DNA of 25,388 nucleotides from Bacteroidales bacterium UBA3754. Lineage in GTDB: Bacteria > Bacteroidota > Bacteroidia > Bacteroidales > UBA1715. The translations under genes and the position numbers were made by a program. Positions 7,501 to 15,100 of this stretch are shown here, one piece after another. Positions within the stretch are counted from its first letter, which is position 1. Each line of letters starts with the position of its first letter. The notes below the pieces were generated by a model, which saw only the letters and a program-made list of their open reading frames with translations, ran no database searches and was not told the origin of the DNA. Location: positions 1 through 25,388 of the forward strand of contig DFGI01000045.1 in assembly GCA_002371705.1 (NCBI GenBank). The letters run 5' to 3'.

Positions 7501-9155
7501 ATTCCGTACATCCAAAACAAGACACACTTAACTTCCTTTCTCCGTACGCGACATACGATTTGAAGCAGTATATTATTGGTGCGCACCAAGTTCCATATAT
7601 TGATGTCGCAGACTCGCGAATAGTACCTAATAAAGATAGCATAATCACCATTCGCCAAGAGGCATACATGGATACACTCCGCACTGCCAAGTTGTTAGCC
7701 GACAGAGAACACAAATATCATTCAGTATATGACGCAACATTCTTTGTAAAAGGTAGAAACAACTTCTCTGGTCACGGTATGTACGACTACATTGATGAAA
7801 ATAAAGTAAAACATCCTCTTCCACTTACAAAAATCAAAGTTGATACTGCTTTGCACACATACGGTATCGGTACATTGGAAGAATCTGAAAACTTTAAACT
7901 TTCATCGGTTTACAGCTATTATGGCAACTATAAAATGATGTCAACCCACGAATACCTAAACTTCGATGGTAATGTGTTGATAGACAACCAATGTGCGAAA
8001 ATCAAACCGACTTGGTTCAAATTTGCGGGCGACATAAACCCATTGGAAATTTTCATTCCTGTAAGCGACAACATGTTTGACCTTGATTCCAACGCTGTGG
8101 GAGCTTCAATCTACACCGATTCAAGACGCACAAGCATTTACACGGCATTCACATCGCCAAAACGCCACGAGAAGGATGTTCCTATGATGAGTGCAAACGG
8201 ATATTTGTACTACGACAAAAACAGCCATTTATATAAAGTAGGCTCGAAAGAGAAAATTCTTGACAGCAAACAAAATGGCAATCTAATCACATACCACCGT
8301 GAATATTGTAATTCAACAGGCGAAGGAACTTTGAATCTGGGACTTGATTTTGGACAAGTGAAAGTAGGAACATACGGAACCGTTACGCACAATATGACAT
8401 CGGGACGTGTGACTATGGAAACATTCACCACGGTTGACTTTATGTTTGACGATGGTATAATAAAAACATTGGCCGACACGCTGAACAACCGTCAATCATT
8501 AAAAGGTGTAAACAAAAACTCCAATGCATTTGCTATCGGTCTTACCGAACTTTTAGGCAAAGCAAAAGCTGACGAATGCCTTAACGATATTAAAGTATAT
8601 GGTGATATTCGTAAAATACCAAAAGAATTGGAACACACCATCACGTTCTCGAAACTTGACTTCGCATGGGATTCGGCAGCCCACGCCTACCGCTCTGTCG
8701 GCCAACTTGGAATCTATATGCTTGGCAACACTAAAGTTGACCGTTCAGTAAATGGTTTCGTGGAATATGCTAACCTCTACAATGGTGATATGTTCACTTG
8801 TTACATTGAACTTGACAAAAAGAACTGGATATTCTTCCACTACAGCCACGGTGAAATGTACTTCGCTACTTCCGAAGTGAAAGACCCAGCGAAGAAAAAC
8901 GCAAGCCTGCACGACCTTGTTACTGCTGTTCACAACACAAAACCAGCAAAACGCACTATGAATGTTGGCAAAAAAGAAGCTCCGTATATGTATTTGGACG
9001 GCGGAGAAGCGCTCAAACGCCAATTCCACGAACGTTTCCGTGCTAACAGACCGTATGAGGATTACCCACCAGAATACGGTGATGACGAGGAAGAATCAAA
9101 CAAAGGCAAAAAGAAGAAAGAAGAACACGACGAATACGACGAGTACGATGATTAG
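4548..9155 (+). CDS. Giant exported protein of unknown function (1535 residues)
   Basis: I do not recognise a named family. The ATG at 4548, 2 bases after the prmA stop, gives a clear signal peptide: VRFKKI, a hydrophobic core (ILLCTLICTTLLS), then NGQQ. This beats the upstream in-frame ATG at 4515, which lies inside prmA. Residues about 25-160 are helical and charged. The rest is mostly short alternating beta segments rich in F, Y, D, N, T and G, with recurrent turns such as YKADSVWF, NADTADFDL and DYTTKKANFTTNDT. The alternation resembles stacked-sheet periplasmic or surface proteins, but this is impression only. Around 471-525 a patch resembles a winged helix. The last 35 residues are very rich in D, E, K and Y. 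No transmembrane segment follows the signal peptide and no T9SS C-terminal signal was recognised. Probably a periplasmic or envelope protein. Confidence 0.85.
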   Translation: MVRFKKIILLCTLICTTLLSNGQQIKQFADDEVLFFQQLEQFFSNSAQSSDLQKYLKQFKKTWDSGSIDREEKSRIVATANALLKKYGKPSPHFHNYLQTVELFFTTDQPAKSYHAWDDAFRYLLKTKSLNVADKFCKNALSLLSNHEIYSSASVTWTLLRVKSFTFSFEDNVAKVIMPPTNLQCTSAGNSFLIYQASGYYLPFDNQWVGDGGKVTWERSNFNTESVFAELSKYTIDMTKSSYKADSVWFTNETYYSDKIFGSLEDKTIPAKSPADMTYPRFKSYQNVFVIKDIYPGIDYRGGFSMNGSRFIGSGTVQEPATLDFTNNGKKIFKTSSVGYTFQKESIVSRNAAISIYIEQDSIYHPGLMFKYNVATRTVNLIRDGDTENLSRSPYFNSYHMLDMDFQQLTWQIDNPEMKMGGMSGATLSKATFESSNYFREARYREIGMFNEIHPLVALRRMSKAKQTETFTVKEYASYMRMPEQDAIHLCLDLSFRGLITFDAKTNTLTIKQRTYEYLDAVVGKIDYDVIKFESEHDMKGMSNATLDLSNLDLNMVGVSKIQVSDSQNVVFYPRGSQLTMSKNRNFEFDGIIETGLFTFYGRGFDFNYENFKINLQNVDSLKIKVKSFTENQYGVKEFVPIKNSIEHVTGDILIDDPNNKSSIKDFPQYPIFNSKEISYVYYDHPQIYNGVYDRNKFYYKVDPFVIDSVNDFSTDALFFNGELISADIFENIRERIVVQPDYSFGFTRVTGKSGYKTYKGKGTFTDTINLSWKGLRGIGTLDYLSSKSVSGPKGFTFFPDSTNGFATTFNIKQQSAGASPESPSVNGESVNIHWEPYENKLWAVETGKAFKMYGDSTTLSGGLIYTPKGLGGWGKYTFSEAKLTSNTFDFKEKIVNADTADFDLLTQGGALDELAFKTKNVKANIDYTTKKANFTTNDTLSLVQLPKNMYICYLTKFTWDMHTKQIALGDPKDLNSDRRDLHFYSVHPKQDTLNFLSPYATYDLKQYIIGAHQVPYIDVADSRIVPNKDSIITIRQEAYMDTLRTAKLLADREHKYHSVYDATFFVKGRNNFSGHGMYDYIDENKVKHPLPLTKIKVDTALHTYGIGTLEESENFKLSSVYSYYGNYKMMSTHEYLNFDGNVLIDNQCAKIKPTWFKFAGDINPLEIFIPVSDNMFDLDSNAVGASIYTDSRRTSIYTAFTSPKRHEKDVPMMSANGYLYYDKNSHLYKVGSKEKILDSKQNGNLITYHREYCNSTGEGTLNLGLDFGQVKVGTYGTVTHNMTSGRVTMETFTTVDFMFDDGIIKTLADTLNNRQSLKGVNKNSNAFAIGLTELLGKAKADECLNDIKVYGDIRKIPKELEHTITFSKLDFAWDSAAHAYRSVGQLGIYMLGNTKVDRSVNGFVEYANLYNGDMFTCYIELDKKNWIFFHYSHGEMYFATSEVKDPAKKNASLHDLVTAVHNTKPAKRTMNVGKKEAPYMYLDGGEALKRQFHERFRANRPYEDYPPEYGDDEEESNKGKKKKEEHDEYDEYDD

Positions 9156-9161
9156 TTAACC

Positions 9162-9198
9162 AATTCCCAGTTATGACAAGTTCATAACTGGGAATTTT
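9162..9198 (+). terminator. Strong hairpin terminator after the giant gene
   Basis: AATTCCCAGTTATGA pairs perfectly with TCATAACTGGGAATT (15 bp, loop CAAGT) and ends in TTTT. It begins 6 bases after the stop codon and ends 13 bases before the next ATG. Confidence 0.75.
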
Positions 9199-9211
9199 AA
9201 TACTTACTATT

Positions 9212-9583
9212 ATGCAATATTTTTTACCTGTTTTTTTACTGCTATTAGCAAATGTTTTTATGACAATCGCGTGGTACGGGCACCTGAAACTCAATCAAAT
9301 GGGAATTTCCACGAACTGGCCACTCATTGCAATCATTCTATTCAGTTGGGGAATAGCATTTATTGAATACTGTTTTCAAATTCCAGCAAACAAAATGGGA
9401 TTTATAGACAACGGTGGTCCATACACACTATTGCAACTAAAAGTAATTCAGGAGATTCTGTCAATTTCGGTATTTTGCGTCCTTGCTAACATTTGTTTCC
9501 AAGGCGAACGACTTGCATGGAATCATTTCGCAGCATTTGGATGCTTAATTATGGCGGTGGTATTCGTTTTTTGGAAATCGTAA
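9212..9583 (+). CDS. DUF486 (DMT-like) small membrane protein
   Basis: A 123-residue inner-membrane protein with four hydrophobic helices: about residues 3-22, 36-55, 73-95 and 103-121. The sequence pattern MTIAWYGHLK, then FIEYCFQIPANKMGF and LQLKVIQEILSISVF, is that of the DUF486 family, a single-module relative of drug/metabolite transporters in which the IPANRIG-type loop is highly conserved. Its transport role is unproven. The N-terminal MQYFLPVFLLLLANVFMTIAWYGHLK is the usual start. No Shine-Dalgarno or -7 box was found in the 56 bases before it, which are mostly occupied by the terminator hairpin, so it may depend on read-through or on a promoter inside the giant gene. It converges on yggS with 4 bases between stops. 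Confidence 0.85.
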   Translation: MQYFLPVFLLLLANVFMTIAWYGHLKLNQMGISTNWPLIAIILFSWGIAFIEYCFQIPANKMGFIDNGGPYTLLQLKVIQEILSISVFCVLANICFQGERLAWNHFAAFGCLIMAVVFVFWKS

Positions 9584-9587
9584 ATTT

Positions 9588-10256
9588 CTAAACCGCATAT
9601 TGCCGAGCGCCAAAAATCGAACTGCCAATCCGAACGATGGTACTGCCCTCTTCCACGGCAATTTGATAATCCTCCGACATTCCCATTGAAATTTCCTTGA
9701 ACGAATCAACAGGGAAATATTTTGTGCGGAGCGTATCGAATATTGATTTAAGATGCTGAAACTCCTTGCGGACTTGCTCGGTATTGTCGGTGAAACTTGC
9801 CATACCCATAACACCACGGATTTCAATATTTTTCAAATTCTTAAATTCTGGTGATGCCACAATCGTCTCAGCTTCATCCAACGACAAGCCAAATTTCGTT
9901 TCCTCGGTTGCTATATGGAACTGTAACAAACAAGGAATCACACGGTTATGTTTTTTGGCCTCTTTGTCGATAGTTTCCAACAAATTTAATGAATCCACGC
10001 TATGGATAAGCGACACAAATGACGCGATATATTTCACTTTGTTGGTTTGCAGATGACCGATTAAATGCCAACGAATATCTTTCGGAAGATGTTCGTATTT
10101 GCCAACCATTTCCTGCACTTTGTTTTCGCCGAAATCGCGGCAACCAATTTCATAGGCCTGCATAATATCACTTTCAGGTTTCGTCTTTGAAACCGCCAGC
10201 AACAGCACGTTCGCAGGCAACGTTTGCTGAATCTTGTGTATGTTTTCCTGTATCAT
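9588..10256 (-). CDS. yggS: Pyridoxal phosphate homeostasis protein (YggS/PLPBP family)
   Basis: A 222-residue cytosolic PLP-binding protein of the YggS/PLPBP/YBL036C family, which buffers pyridoxal 5'-phosphate and affects amino-acid and keto-acid balance. It has the fold-type III alanine-racemase barrel without the second domain. The PLP lysine is K24 in AVSKTKP. Other family marks are GENKVQEM, WHLIGHLQTNKVK, IHSVDS, EETKFGL, IRGVMGMA, SMGMSEDYQIAVEEGSTIVRIGSSIFG. The ATG at 10256 (MIQENIHKIQ) is the family-like start. A start six codons further up lies over the -7 box. That box, TACCTTTG, ends only 8 bases before the ATG, so the transcript may be nearly leaderless. The second possible promoter sits at the asnA stop. 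Confidence 0.94.
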   Translation of the reverse strand: MIQENIHKIQQTLPANVLLLAVSKTKPESDIMQAYEIGCRDFGENKVQEMVGKYEHLPKDIRWHLIGHLQTNKVKYIASFVSLIHSVDSLNLLETIDKEAKKHNRVIPCLLQFHIATEETKFGLSLDEAETIVASPEFKNLKNIEIRGVMGMASFTDNTEQVRKEFQHLKSIFDTLRTKYFPVDSFKEISMGMSEDYQIAVEEGSTIVRIGSSIFGARQYAV

Positions 10257-10263
10257 AGTGAAA

Positions 10264-10271
10264 CAAAGGTA
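10264..10271 (-). promoter_or_regulatory. Proximal -7 box of yggS
   Basis: On the minus strand TACCTTTG matches TAnnTTTG perfectly. It ends 8 bases before the yggS ATG, implying a leader of only a few bases. No -33 TTTG at standard spacing. Confidence 0.45.
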
Positions 10272-10337
10272 CACTTTTAATTGAGAGATTAACCGCAGAA
10301 TGTAGATTTTCCCAAAAAACGCGATTTCTCTTTAACA

Positions 10338-10367
10338 CAAAAGTATTGTGTGTATTATTAAATCAAG
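10338..10367 (-). promoter_or_regulatory. Possible distal promoter of yggS overlapping the asnA stop
   Basis: On the minus strand CTTG (10367-10364), 18 bases, then TACTTTTG (10345-10338), a perfect -7 box. It would give a leader of about 75 bases. The same bases contain a weak 6-bp hairpin (ACACAA/TTGTGT, 10335-10351) after asnA that has no U-run. Confidence 0.35.
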
Positions 10368-11371
10368 TTGATGTTGTTTTCCTTGCAGATTTCAATCATT
10401 TCGTTGCTCCACAATGAACTTTGAACCTCGCCGATGTGGGCTTTGCGCAAGAAAAACATACACAAACGGCTCTGTCCGATTCCACCGCCAATCGACAACG
10501 GCAATTCTCCATTGAGCAGCATTTTATGGAACAACAAATCCTTACGTTCCTCGGCATGAGCCTTTTTTAATTGGTATTCCATAGCTGCCTTGTCAACGCG
10601 GATTCCCATCGATGAAATTTCAAACGAACTCTCCAACACTGGATTCCATAACAGAATGTCGCCGTTCAAACTCCAATCGTCGTAATCGGGAGCGCGGCCG
10701 TCGTGTTTTTCGCCATTTGACAATTCATCGCCAATTCCCATCAAAAACACCGCCTTGCATTCTTTTGTTATTGCATTTTCACGTTCTTTTGGTGTCAGAT
10801 TCGGAAATCGTTGCAATAATTCCTCGGTGGTAACGAATGTGATTTTTTCAGGCAAAATCGGTTTTATGCTCGGATATTCCTCTGACACAACGTATTCAGT
10901 ATGTTTTAGAACATCATAGATTCGTTTCACAATCAATCGCAAAAAAGCAACATTACGTTCTTCGGCAGAAATTGTCCGTTCCCAATCCCATTGGTCAACA
11001 TACAACGAGTGAATATTGTCCAAATCCTCATCGGGACGGATAGCGTTCATATCAGTTAAAATGCCGTAGCCAGGTTGCATATTGTATTTTGCAAGAGCCA
11101 TTCTCTTCCATTTCGCAAGAGAATTCACCACTTCAGCCTGTTGTTCACCCAAGGCCTTCACAGGAAAGGTAACTTTCCGCTCCGTTCCATTCAAATCGTC
11201 GTTGATTCCCGTTCCCTTCAACACAAACAGCGGTGCTGTAACTCTTCGGAGACACAATCCTACCGAAAGATTGTGCTCGAACGTGTCTTTTATGAGTTTT
11301 ATCGCAAGTTCCGTTTGCCGAGGATCAAGCGGCGACGAATAATTTTGGGGTATAAAGAGAGAGAATTCCAT
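10358..11371 (-). CDS. asnA: Aspartate-ammonia ligase (asparagine synthetase A)
   Basis: AsnA makes asparagine from aspartate, ATP and ammonium in the cytoplasm and belongs to the class II aminoacyl-tRNA-synthetase fold. The 337 residues fit the family (about 330). Visible marks: QTELAIKLIKDTFEHNLS near the N-terminus, the substrate stretch LNGTERKVTFPVKALG, the class II-like WKRMALAKYNMQPGYGILTDMNAIRPDED-LDNIHSLYVDQWDWE block, and the late GGGIGQSRLCMFFL motif 3 equivalent. The start ATG (11371) lies 1 base beyond the gpsA stop, so it is the third gene of the lysS-gpsA-asnA operon. From memory, many Bacteroides have pgi after gpsA, so asnA in this place looks like a local rearrangement. Confidence 0.96.
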   Translation of the reverse strand: MEFSLFIPQNYSSPLDPRQTELAIKLIKDTFEHNLSVGLCLRRVTAPLFVLKGTGINDDLNGTERKVTFPVKALGEQQAEVVNSLAKWKRMALAKYNMQPGYGILTDMNAIRPDEDLDNIHSLYVDQWDWERTISAEERNVAFLRLIVKRIYDVLKHTEYVVSEEYPSIKPILPEKITFVTTEELLQRFPNLTPKERENAITKECKAVFLMGIGDELSNGEKHDGRAPDYDDWSLNGDILLWNPVLESSFEISSMGIRVDKAAMEYQLKKAHAEERKDLLFHKMLLNGELPLSIGGGIGQSRLCMFFLRKAHIGEVQSSLWSNEMIEICKENNINLI

Positions 11372-11372
11372 T

Positions 11373-12368
11373 TTATTTAAATTTTTCCGACAATGTCATA
11401 AATTCTTTCCGTGCGGAATGGCGTTCGTACAAAATACGGTAAACGGCCTGAGTTATAGGCATTTCAACACCATAACGTTCATTTGTGTGCATAATACAAT
11501 ACACGCCGTTGTAGCCTTCTGCAATCATATTCATTTCAAGCTGGGCGGCTTTCACCGAATAGCCCTTGCCTATCATCATACCAAACGAACGGTTTCGGCT
11601 GAATTGTGAATATGCGGTAACAAGCAAATCGCCCAAATACACAGAATCGTTGATGTCACGTTCCATTGGTTTAACCGCATCAAGGAAGCGTTTCATTTCC
11701 TGTATCGCGTTGGTTATCAACACTGAAGTGAAATTATCGCCATAGCCCAAACCATGCGCAATACCTGTAGCCAACGCCATCACATTTTTCATAACAGCCG
11801 AATATTCAATACCTTCCATGTCTTTCGATGTACACGTATGAATAAAGCTAACCGACATTATATCAGCAACTTCCTTCGCCAATTCAGCATTCGACGAACC
11901 GATTGTAAGATACGACATCCGTTCCAACGCAACTTCCTCGGCATGGCACGGACCAGAAATCACCGCCATTTGGTCAGTCGATACATTGAAACGTTGCTGC
12001 AGATATTCCGACACAAGCATCACCTTTTCGGGCTCCATACCTTTGATTGCCGTAACTATCTGTTTTTTAGACAAATCCACGGTAATACCGTTACACAACG
12101 AATCAATAAATTTTGAAGGGACGCAAAAAATAATAATATCAGCGTCTTTCACCGCTTCGTTGGCATCGCCATAGAGCTCCAATTTCTTCGTATTATATTC
12201 GATATCAGAAACATACGTTGGATTATGCTTTTGTTCGCGAACGCCTTCCAAAATTTCCGGTTCGCGGATATACCACGCAACCGATTTTTGACTGATGTGA
12301 AGAATCTTCACTATCGCCGAAGCCCAACTTCCACTACCTAATAATGCAATTTTCTTTGATGATTCCAT
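11373..12368 (-). CDS. gpsA: Glycerol-3-phosphate dehydrogenase [NAD(P)+]
   Basis: GpsA reduces dihydroxyacetone phosphate to sn-glycerol 3-phosphate, the backbone for phospholipids. The 331 residues are standard. The N-terminal Rossmann fold begins KIALLGSGSWASAI, with Ala where many homologues have Gly (GSWGTA). Further marks are IIIFCVPSKFI, AIKGMEPE, ISGPCHAEEVA, the catalytic lysine in SAVMKNVMALATGIAHGLGYGDN, and GDLLVTAYSQFSRNRSFGMMIGKG. The start ATG (12368) is 4 bases after the lysS stop and the stop is 1 base before asnA, so translational coupling within one transcript is likely. Confidence 0.96.
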   Translation of the reverse strand: MESSKKIALLGSGSWASAIVKILHISQKSVAWYIREPEILEGVREQKHNPTYVSDIEYNTKKLELYGDANEAVKDADIIIFCVPSKFIDSLCNGITVDLSKKQIVTAIKGMEPEKVMLVSEYLQQRFNVSTDQMAVISGPCHAEEVALERMSYLTIGSSNAELAKEVADIMSVSFIHTCTSKDMEGIEYSAVMKNVMALATGIAHGLGYGDNFTSVLITNAIQEMKRFLDAVKPMERDINDSVYLGDLLVTAYSQFSRNRSFGMMIGKGYSVKAAQLEMNMIAEGYNGVYCIMHTNERYGVEMPITQAVYRILYERHSARKEFMTLSEKFK

Positions 12369-12372
12369 ACTA

Positions 12373-14094
12373 CTATTGATTCAACCAAGATTTTACTTCT
12401 TCTGGTTTTGGATTTACTAAATTCAATTTATTTTTCTTATTGAAACCACAGAGTTCCATATGTAGTTTTGTAAACTTAACATTTTGTGCATCAGCAAGTT
12501 TCAAATATCCCAACGACTGCATAATTTCCGCCCACTCCTGTGGAATTCCAGCGGCAACATACACCGAAATATCGTCTTTCTGCGCTTTTTTCTCTGGTTT
12601 CATCTGCGGGAAAAACAACACATCCTGAATAGACGGAGCGCCTGTCATTATCATACACAGACGGTCAATTCCCATTCCCATTCCCGATGTTGGCGGCATA
12701 CCATATTCCAACGCACGCACAAAATCCTTGTCGATGAACATAGCCTCGTCGTCGCCTTTCTCCGACAAACGCAATTGTTCTTTGAAACGTTCGTATTGGT
12801 CTATTGGGTCGTTCAATTCTGAATATGCGTTGCACAATTCCTTACCGTTCACCATCAACTCAAAACGTTCCGTCAGATTTGGGTTGTCGCGGTGTTTTTT
12901 GCACAACGGCGACATCTCAACAGGATAATCTATAATGAATGTCGGCTGAATGTACGTTCCTTCGCAAAATTCGCCGAAAATTTCATCTATCATCTTTCCT
13001 TTGCCGAATGTTTCATCAACATGCCCTAAATTCAATTTATGACATATCTCGCGGATTTCCTCCTCGCTTTTGCCAGTCAAATCGTAGCCCGTTTTTTCTT
13101 TAATGGAATCAAGCATTGTGATTCGCTTGAACGGAGCTTTGAAACTAATGGTTTTACCTTCAAAAACTGTTTCCGTTGAACCATTCACCGCCACACAGAT
13201 AGTTTCCAACAATTGTTCCGTGAACGACATCATCCAATTGTAATCCTTGTATGAAACGTAAATTTCCATACATGTAAATTCAGGATTGTGGAATTTGTCC
13301 ATTCCCTCGTTGCGGAAATTCTTTCCTATTTCGTAAACGCCTTCAAAACCGCCTACAATCAATCGTTTCAAGTACAATTCCGTAGCTATACGGCAATACA
13401 AATCTATATCCAAAGAATTATGGTGCGTAACGAACGGACGTGCGCTCGCGCCACCAGGAATTGACTGCAAAATTGGAGTTTCAACTTCCAAATACCCCTT
13501 GGAATTGAAAAACGAACGCATTGTGTCGATGATTTTCGCACGTTTCACAAACACATCGCGAACACCATGGTTCACAACCAAATCAACATAACGCTGGCGA
13601 TACCGCTGCTCCGGGTCACTAAACGCGTCATACACCACACCGTCCTTTTCTTTCACAATCGGCAACGGACGCAACGATTTGCTCAAAACGGTGAGCGTTT
13701 TCACATGGATGGAAATTTCACCCATCTGCGTAACAAACGCATAGCCCGAAACGCCAATGAAATCGCCAATGTCAAGCAATTTCTTGAATACTTCGTTGTA
13801 CAAATCCTTGTTTTCATCCGGACAAATCTCGTCACGACTGATATATAATTGTATTCTACCGTAGGAATCCTGCAATTCCGCAAACGAAGCCTTTCCCATC
13901 ACACGACGCGCCATTAATCGACCCGCCAATGTAACATCCTGAAACAAACCACTTTCTGGTTTGAACGTATCAAGAATTTCTTGGGATTTCGCATTTACCT
14001 TAAATTCAGCTTCCGGATACGGATTGATGCCCATATCGCGCAATTTCTGAAGACAGTTTCTACGGATTTGTTCCTGTTCGCTCAATTGATGCAT
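12373..14094 (-). CDS. lysS: Lysyl-tRNA synthetase (class II)
   Basis: LysRS charges tRNA-Lys. The 573-residue product begins with an OB-fold anticodon-binding domain (VTLAGRLMARRVMGKASFAELQDSYGRIQLY) followed by the class II catalytic core. Motif 1 lies around the FFNSKGYLEVETPIL stretch, motif 2 is FRNEGMDKFHNPEFTCMEIY, and motif 3 is GMGMGIDRLCMIMTG, ending at VLFFPQMKPE. About 75 residues follow the core (AGIPQEWAEIMQSLGY ... NPKPEEVKSWLNQ), longer than the roughly 505-residue E. coli enzyme; from memory this tail is usual in Bacteroidetes. The ATG at 14094 is preferred over the upstream in-frame start at 14145 because a perfect -7 box lies between them. First gene of the lysS-gpsA-asnA operon. 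Confidence 0.97.
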   Translation of the reverse strand: MHQLSEQEQIRRNCLQKLRDMGINPYPEAEFKVNAKSQEILDTFKPESGLFQDVTLAGRLMARRVMGKASFAELQDSYGRIQLYISRDEICPDENKDLYNEVFKKLLDIGDFIGVSGYAFVTQMGEISIHVKTLTVLSKSLRPLPIVKEKDGVVYDAFSDPEQRYRQRYVDLVVNHGVRDVFVKRAKIIDTMRSFFNSKGYLEVETPILQSIPGGASARPFVTHHNSLDIDLYCRIATELYLKRLIVGGFEGVYEIGKNFRNEGMDKFHNPEFTCMEIYVSYKDYNWMMSFTEQLLETICVAVNGSTETVFEGKTISFKAPFKRITMLDSIKEKTGYDLTGKSEEEIREICHKLNLGHVDETFGKGKMIDEIFGEFCEGTYIQPTFIIDYPVEMSPLCKKHRDNPNLTERFELMVNGKELCNAYSELNDPIDQYERFKEQLRLSEKGDDEAMFIDKDFVRALEYGMPPTSGMGMGIDRLCMIMTGAPSIQDVLFFPQMKPEKKAQKDDISVYVAAGIPQEWAEIMQSLGYLKLADAQNVKFTKLHMELCGFNKKNKLNLVNPKPEEVKSWLNQ

Positions 14095-14111
14095 TGTATA
14101 ATTTTTTTGGG

Positions 14112-14141
14112 CAAAGATACACATTCTCGCCGTTTCGCAAA
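14112..14141 (-). promoter_or_regulatory. Promoter of the lysS-gpsA-asnA operon
   Basis: On the minus strand TTTG (14141-14138), 18 bases, then TATCTTTG (14119-14112). Both elements match the Bacteroidetes consensus exactly. The -7 box ends 17 bases before the lysS ATG. Confidence 0.65.
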
Positions 14142-14175
14142 CCAAAATACAAAAAGTTTACGAACAAATTTACAC

Positions 14176-14202
14176 AAAAAAATCGCTATTTTTTCACGAT
14201 TT
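14176..14202 (-). terminator. Terminator of the miaA-PfkB operon, enclosing the stop codon
   Basis: Read on the minus strand, AAATCG pairs with CGATTT (6 bp, 11-base loop) and is followed by a run of seven T. The loop contains the TAG stop of the kinase gene (14188-14186). Confidence 0.5.
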
Positions 14203-15100
14203 GCCGAGCGAATGATTTGTCAATATAATTATCGATTGACTGACACACATTTCCCGCACACGAAATGGCAAACGGAATTGCCTCATTCCAAAAATCCTGC
14301 ATCAACGAGCCAATATTTTTGGGGGTAATAGATTGACAATTAAGATTATGCAAAATACCTGCGTTAAAAGTATCTCCTGCACCAATTGTACTCACCGTTG
14401 TTATTTTAGGAACCAAATACGTGAGCCGCTCTTTTTGTGTACAAACAACCACATCGTATTTATTTCGAGTGAAAATCAACACTTTAACGGAATATTTCCA
14501 CATCTCGTCACAAATCGCGTCAATATCATTTGTTTCAAACAGAGCAAAGGCATCTTCGTCGGATATATGCACAATATCGGCAAATTTAAAATTCTCTTCC
14601 AACAATACCTTCGCCTCTGGCTGATTACGGAGTGATTTACGCATATTGGGGTCGTAATAAACTAAAACACCTTGATCATTAGCCATTTGCAACACGTTTG
14701 CAACACATTGGCGAACACGTTTGTTTAACGCAAACGAAGATGAAAACAATAAGATATCAGATGAATTAAAATTCACGGATGCGCTCGGCATTGGCTCGGT
14801 AAATTCCTTGTAAAACTGATAGTGCGCATCATTCTGTTCATTGAGAAATGCAATCGCCAACGATGTCTTTTTGTCTGAATATTGCACTAAATGCGCTGTG
14901 TCAACACCATTTTCAGCGAGAAATTGCGTGCACCAAGCGCCAAATTCATCCGCTCCTATTTCTGAAATAAACGACACTTGATTCCCCAACCGTCCCAAGC
15001 TCACCGATGTGTTCAAAGCCGAACCGCCAACCTTGGCAGCCTGTGGTTGCATATTCTTGAAAATCAAATCAATAACCGTTTCCCCTATCGTGTAAATCAT
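14186..15100 (-). CDS. PfkB-family carbohydrate kinase (fructokinase-like)
   Basis: A 304-residue sugar kinase of the ribokinase/PfkB family, which phosphorylates a sugar with ATP in the cytoplasm. The first PfkB signature region is visible at 25-51 (GGSALNTSVSLGRLG, then ISEIGADEFG). The DPN triad is at 150-152 and the second signature GAGDTFNAG at 240-248, with the catalytic aspartate D242. The pattern MIYTIGETVIDLIF and the substrate loop are fructokinase-like, but fructose is not proven. Its ATG (15100) overlaps the miaA stop in an ATGA arrangement, so translation is probably coupled. The end of the gene is embedded in a small terminator hairpin. Confidence 0.88.
   Translation of the reverse strand: MIYTIGETVIDLIFKNMQPQAAKVGGSALNTSVSLGRLGNQVSFISEIGADEFGAWCTQFLAENGVDTAHLVQYSDKKTSLAIAFLNEQNDAHYQFYKEFTEPMPSASVNFNSSDILLFSSSFALNKRVRQCVANVLQMANDQGVLVYYDPNMRKSLRNQPEAKVLLEENFKFADIVHISDEDAFALFETNDIDAICDEMWKYSVKVLIFTRNKYDVVVCTQKERLTYLVPKITTVSTIGAGDTFNAGILHNLNCQSITPKNIGSLMQDFWNEAIPFAISCAGNVCQSIDNYIDKSFARQIVKK

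Noticed and set aside
10335..10351. Hairpin ACACAA/TTGTGT as the asnA terminator
   Set aside because: The stem has only 6 weak pairs and no U-run follows on the minus strand.
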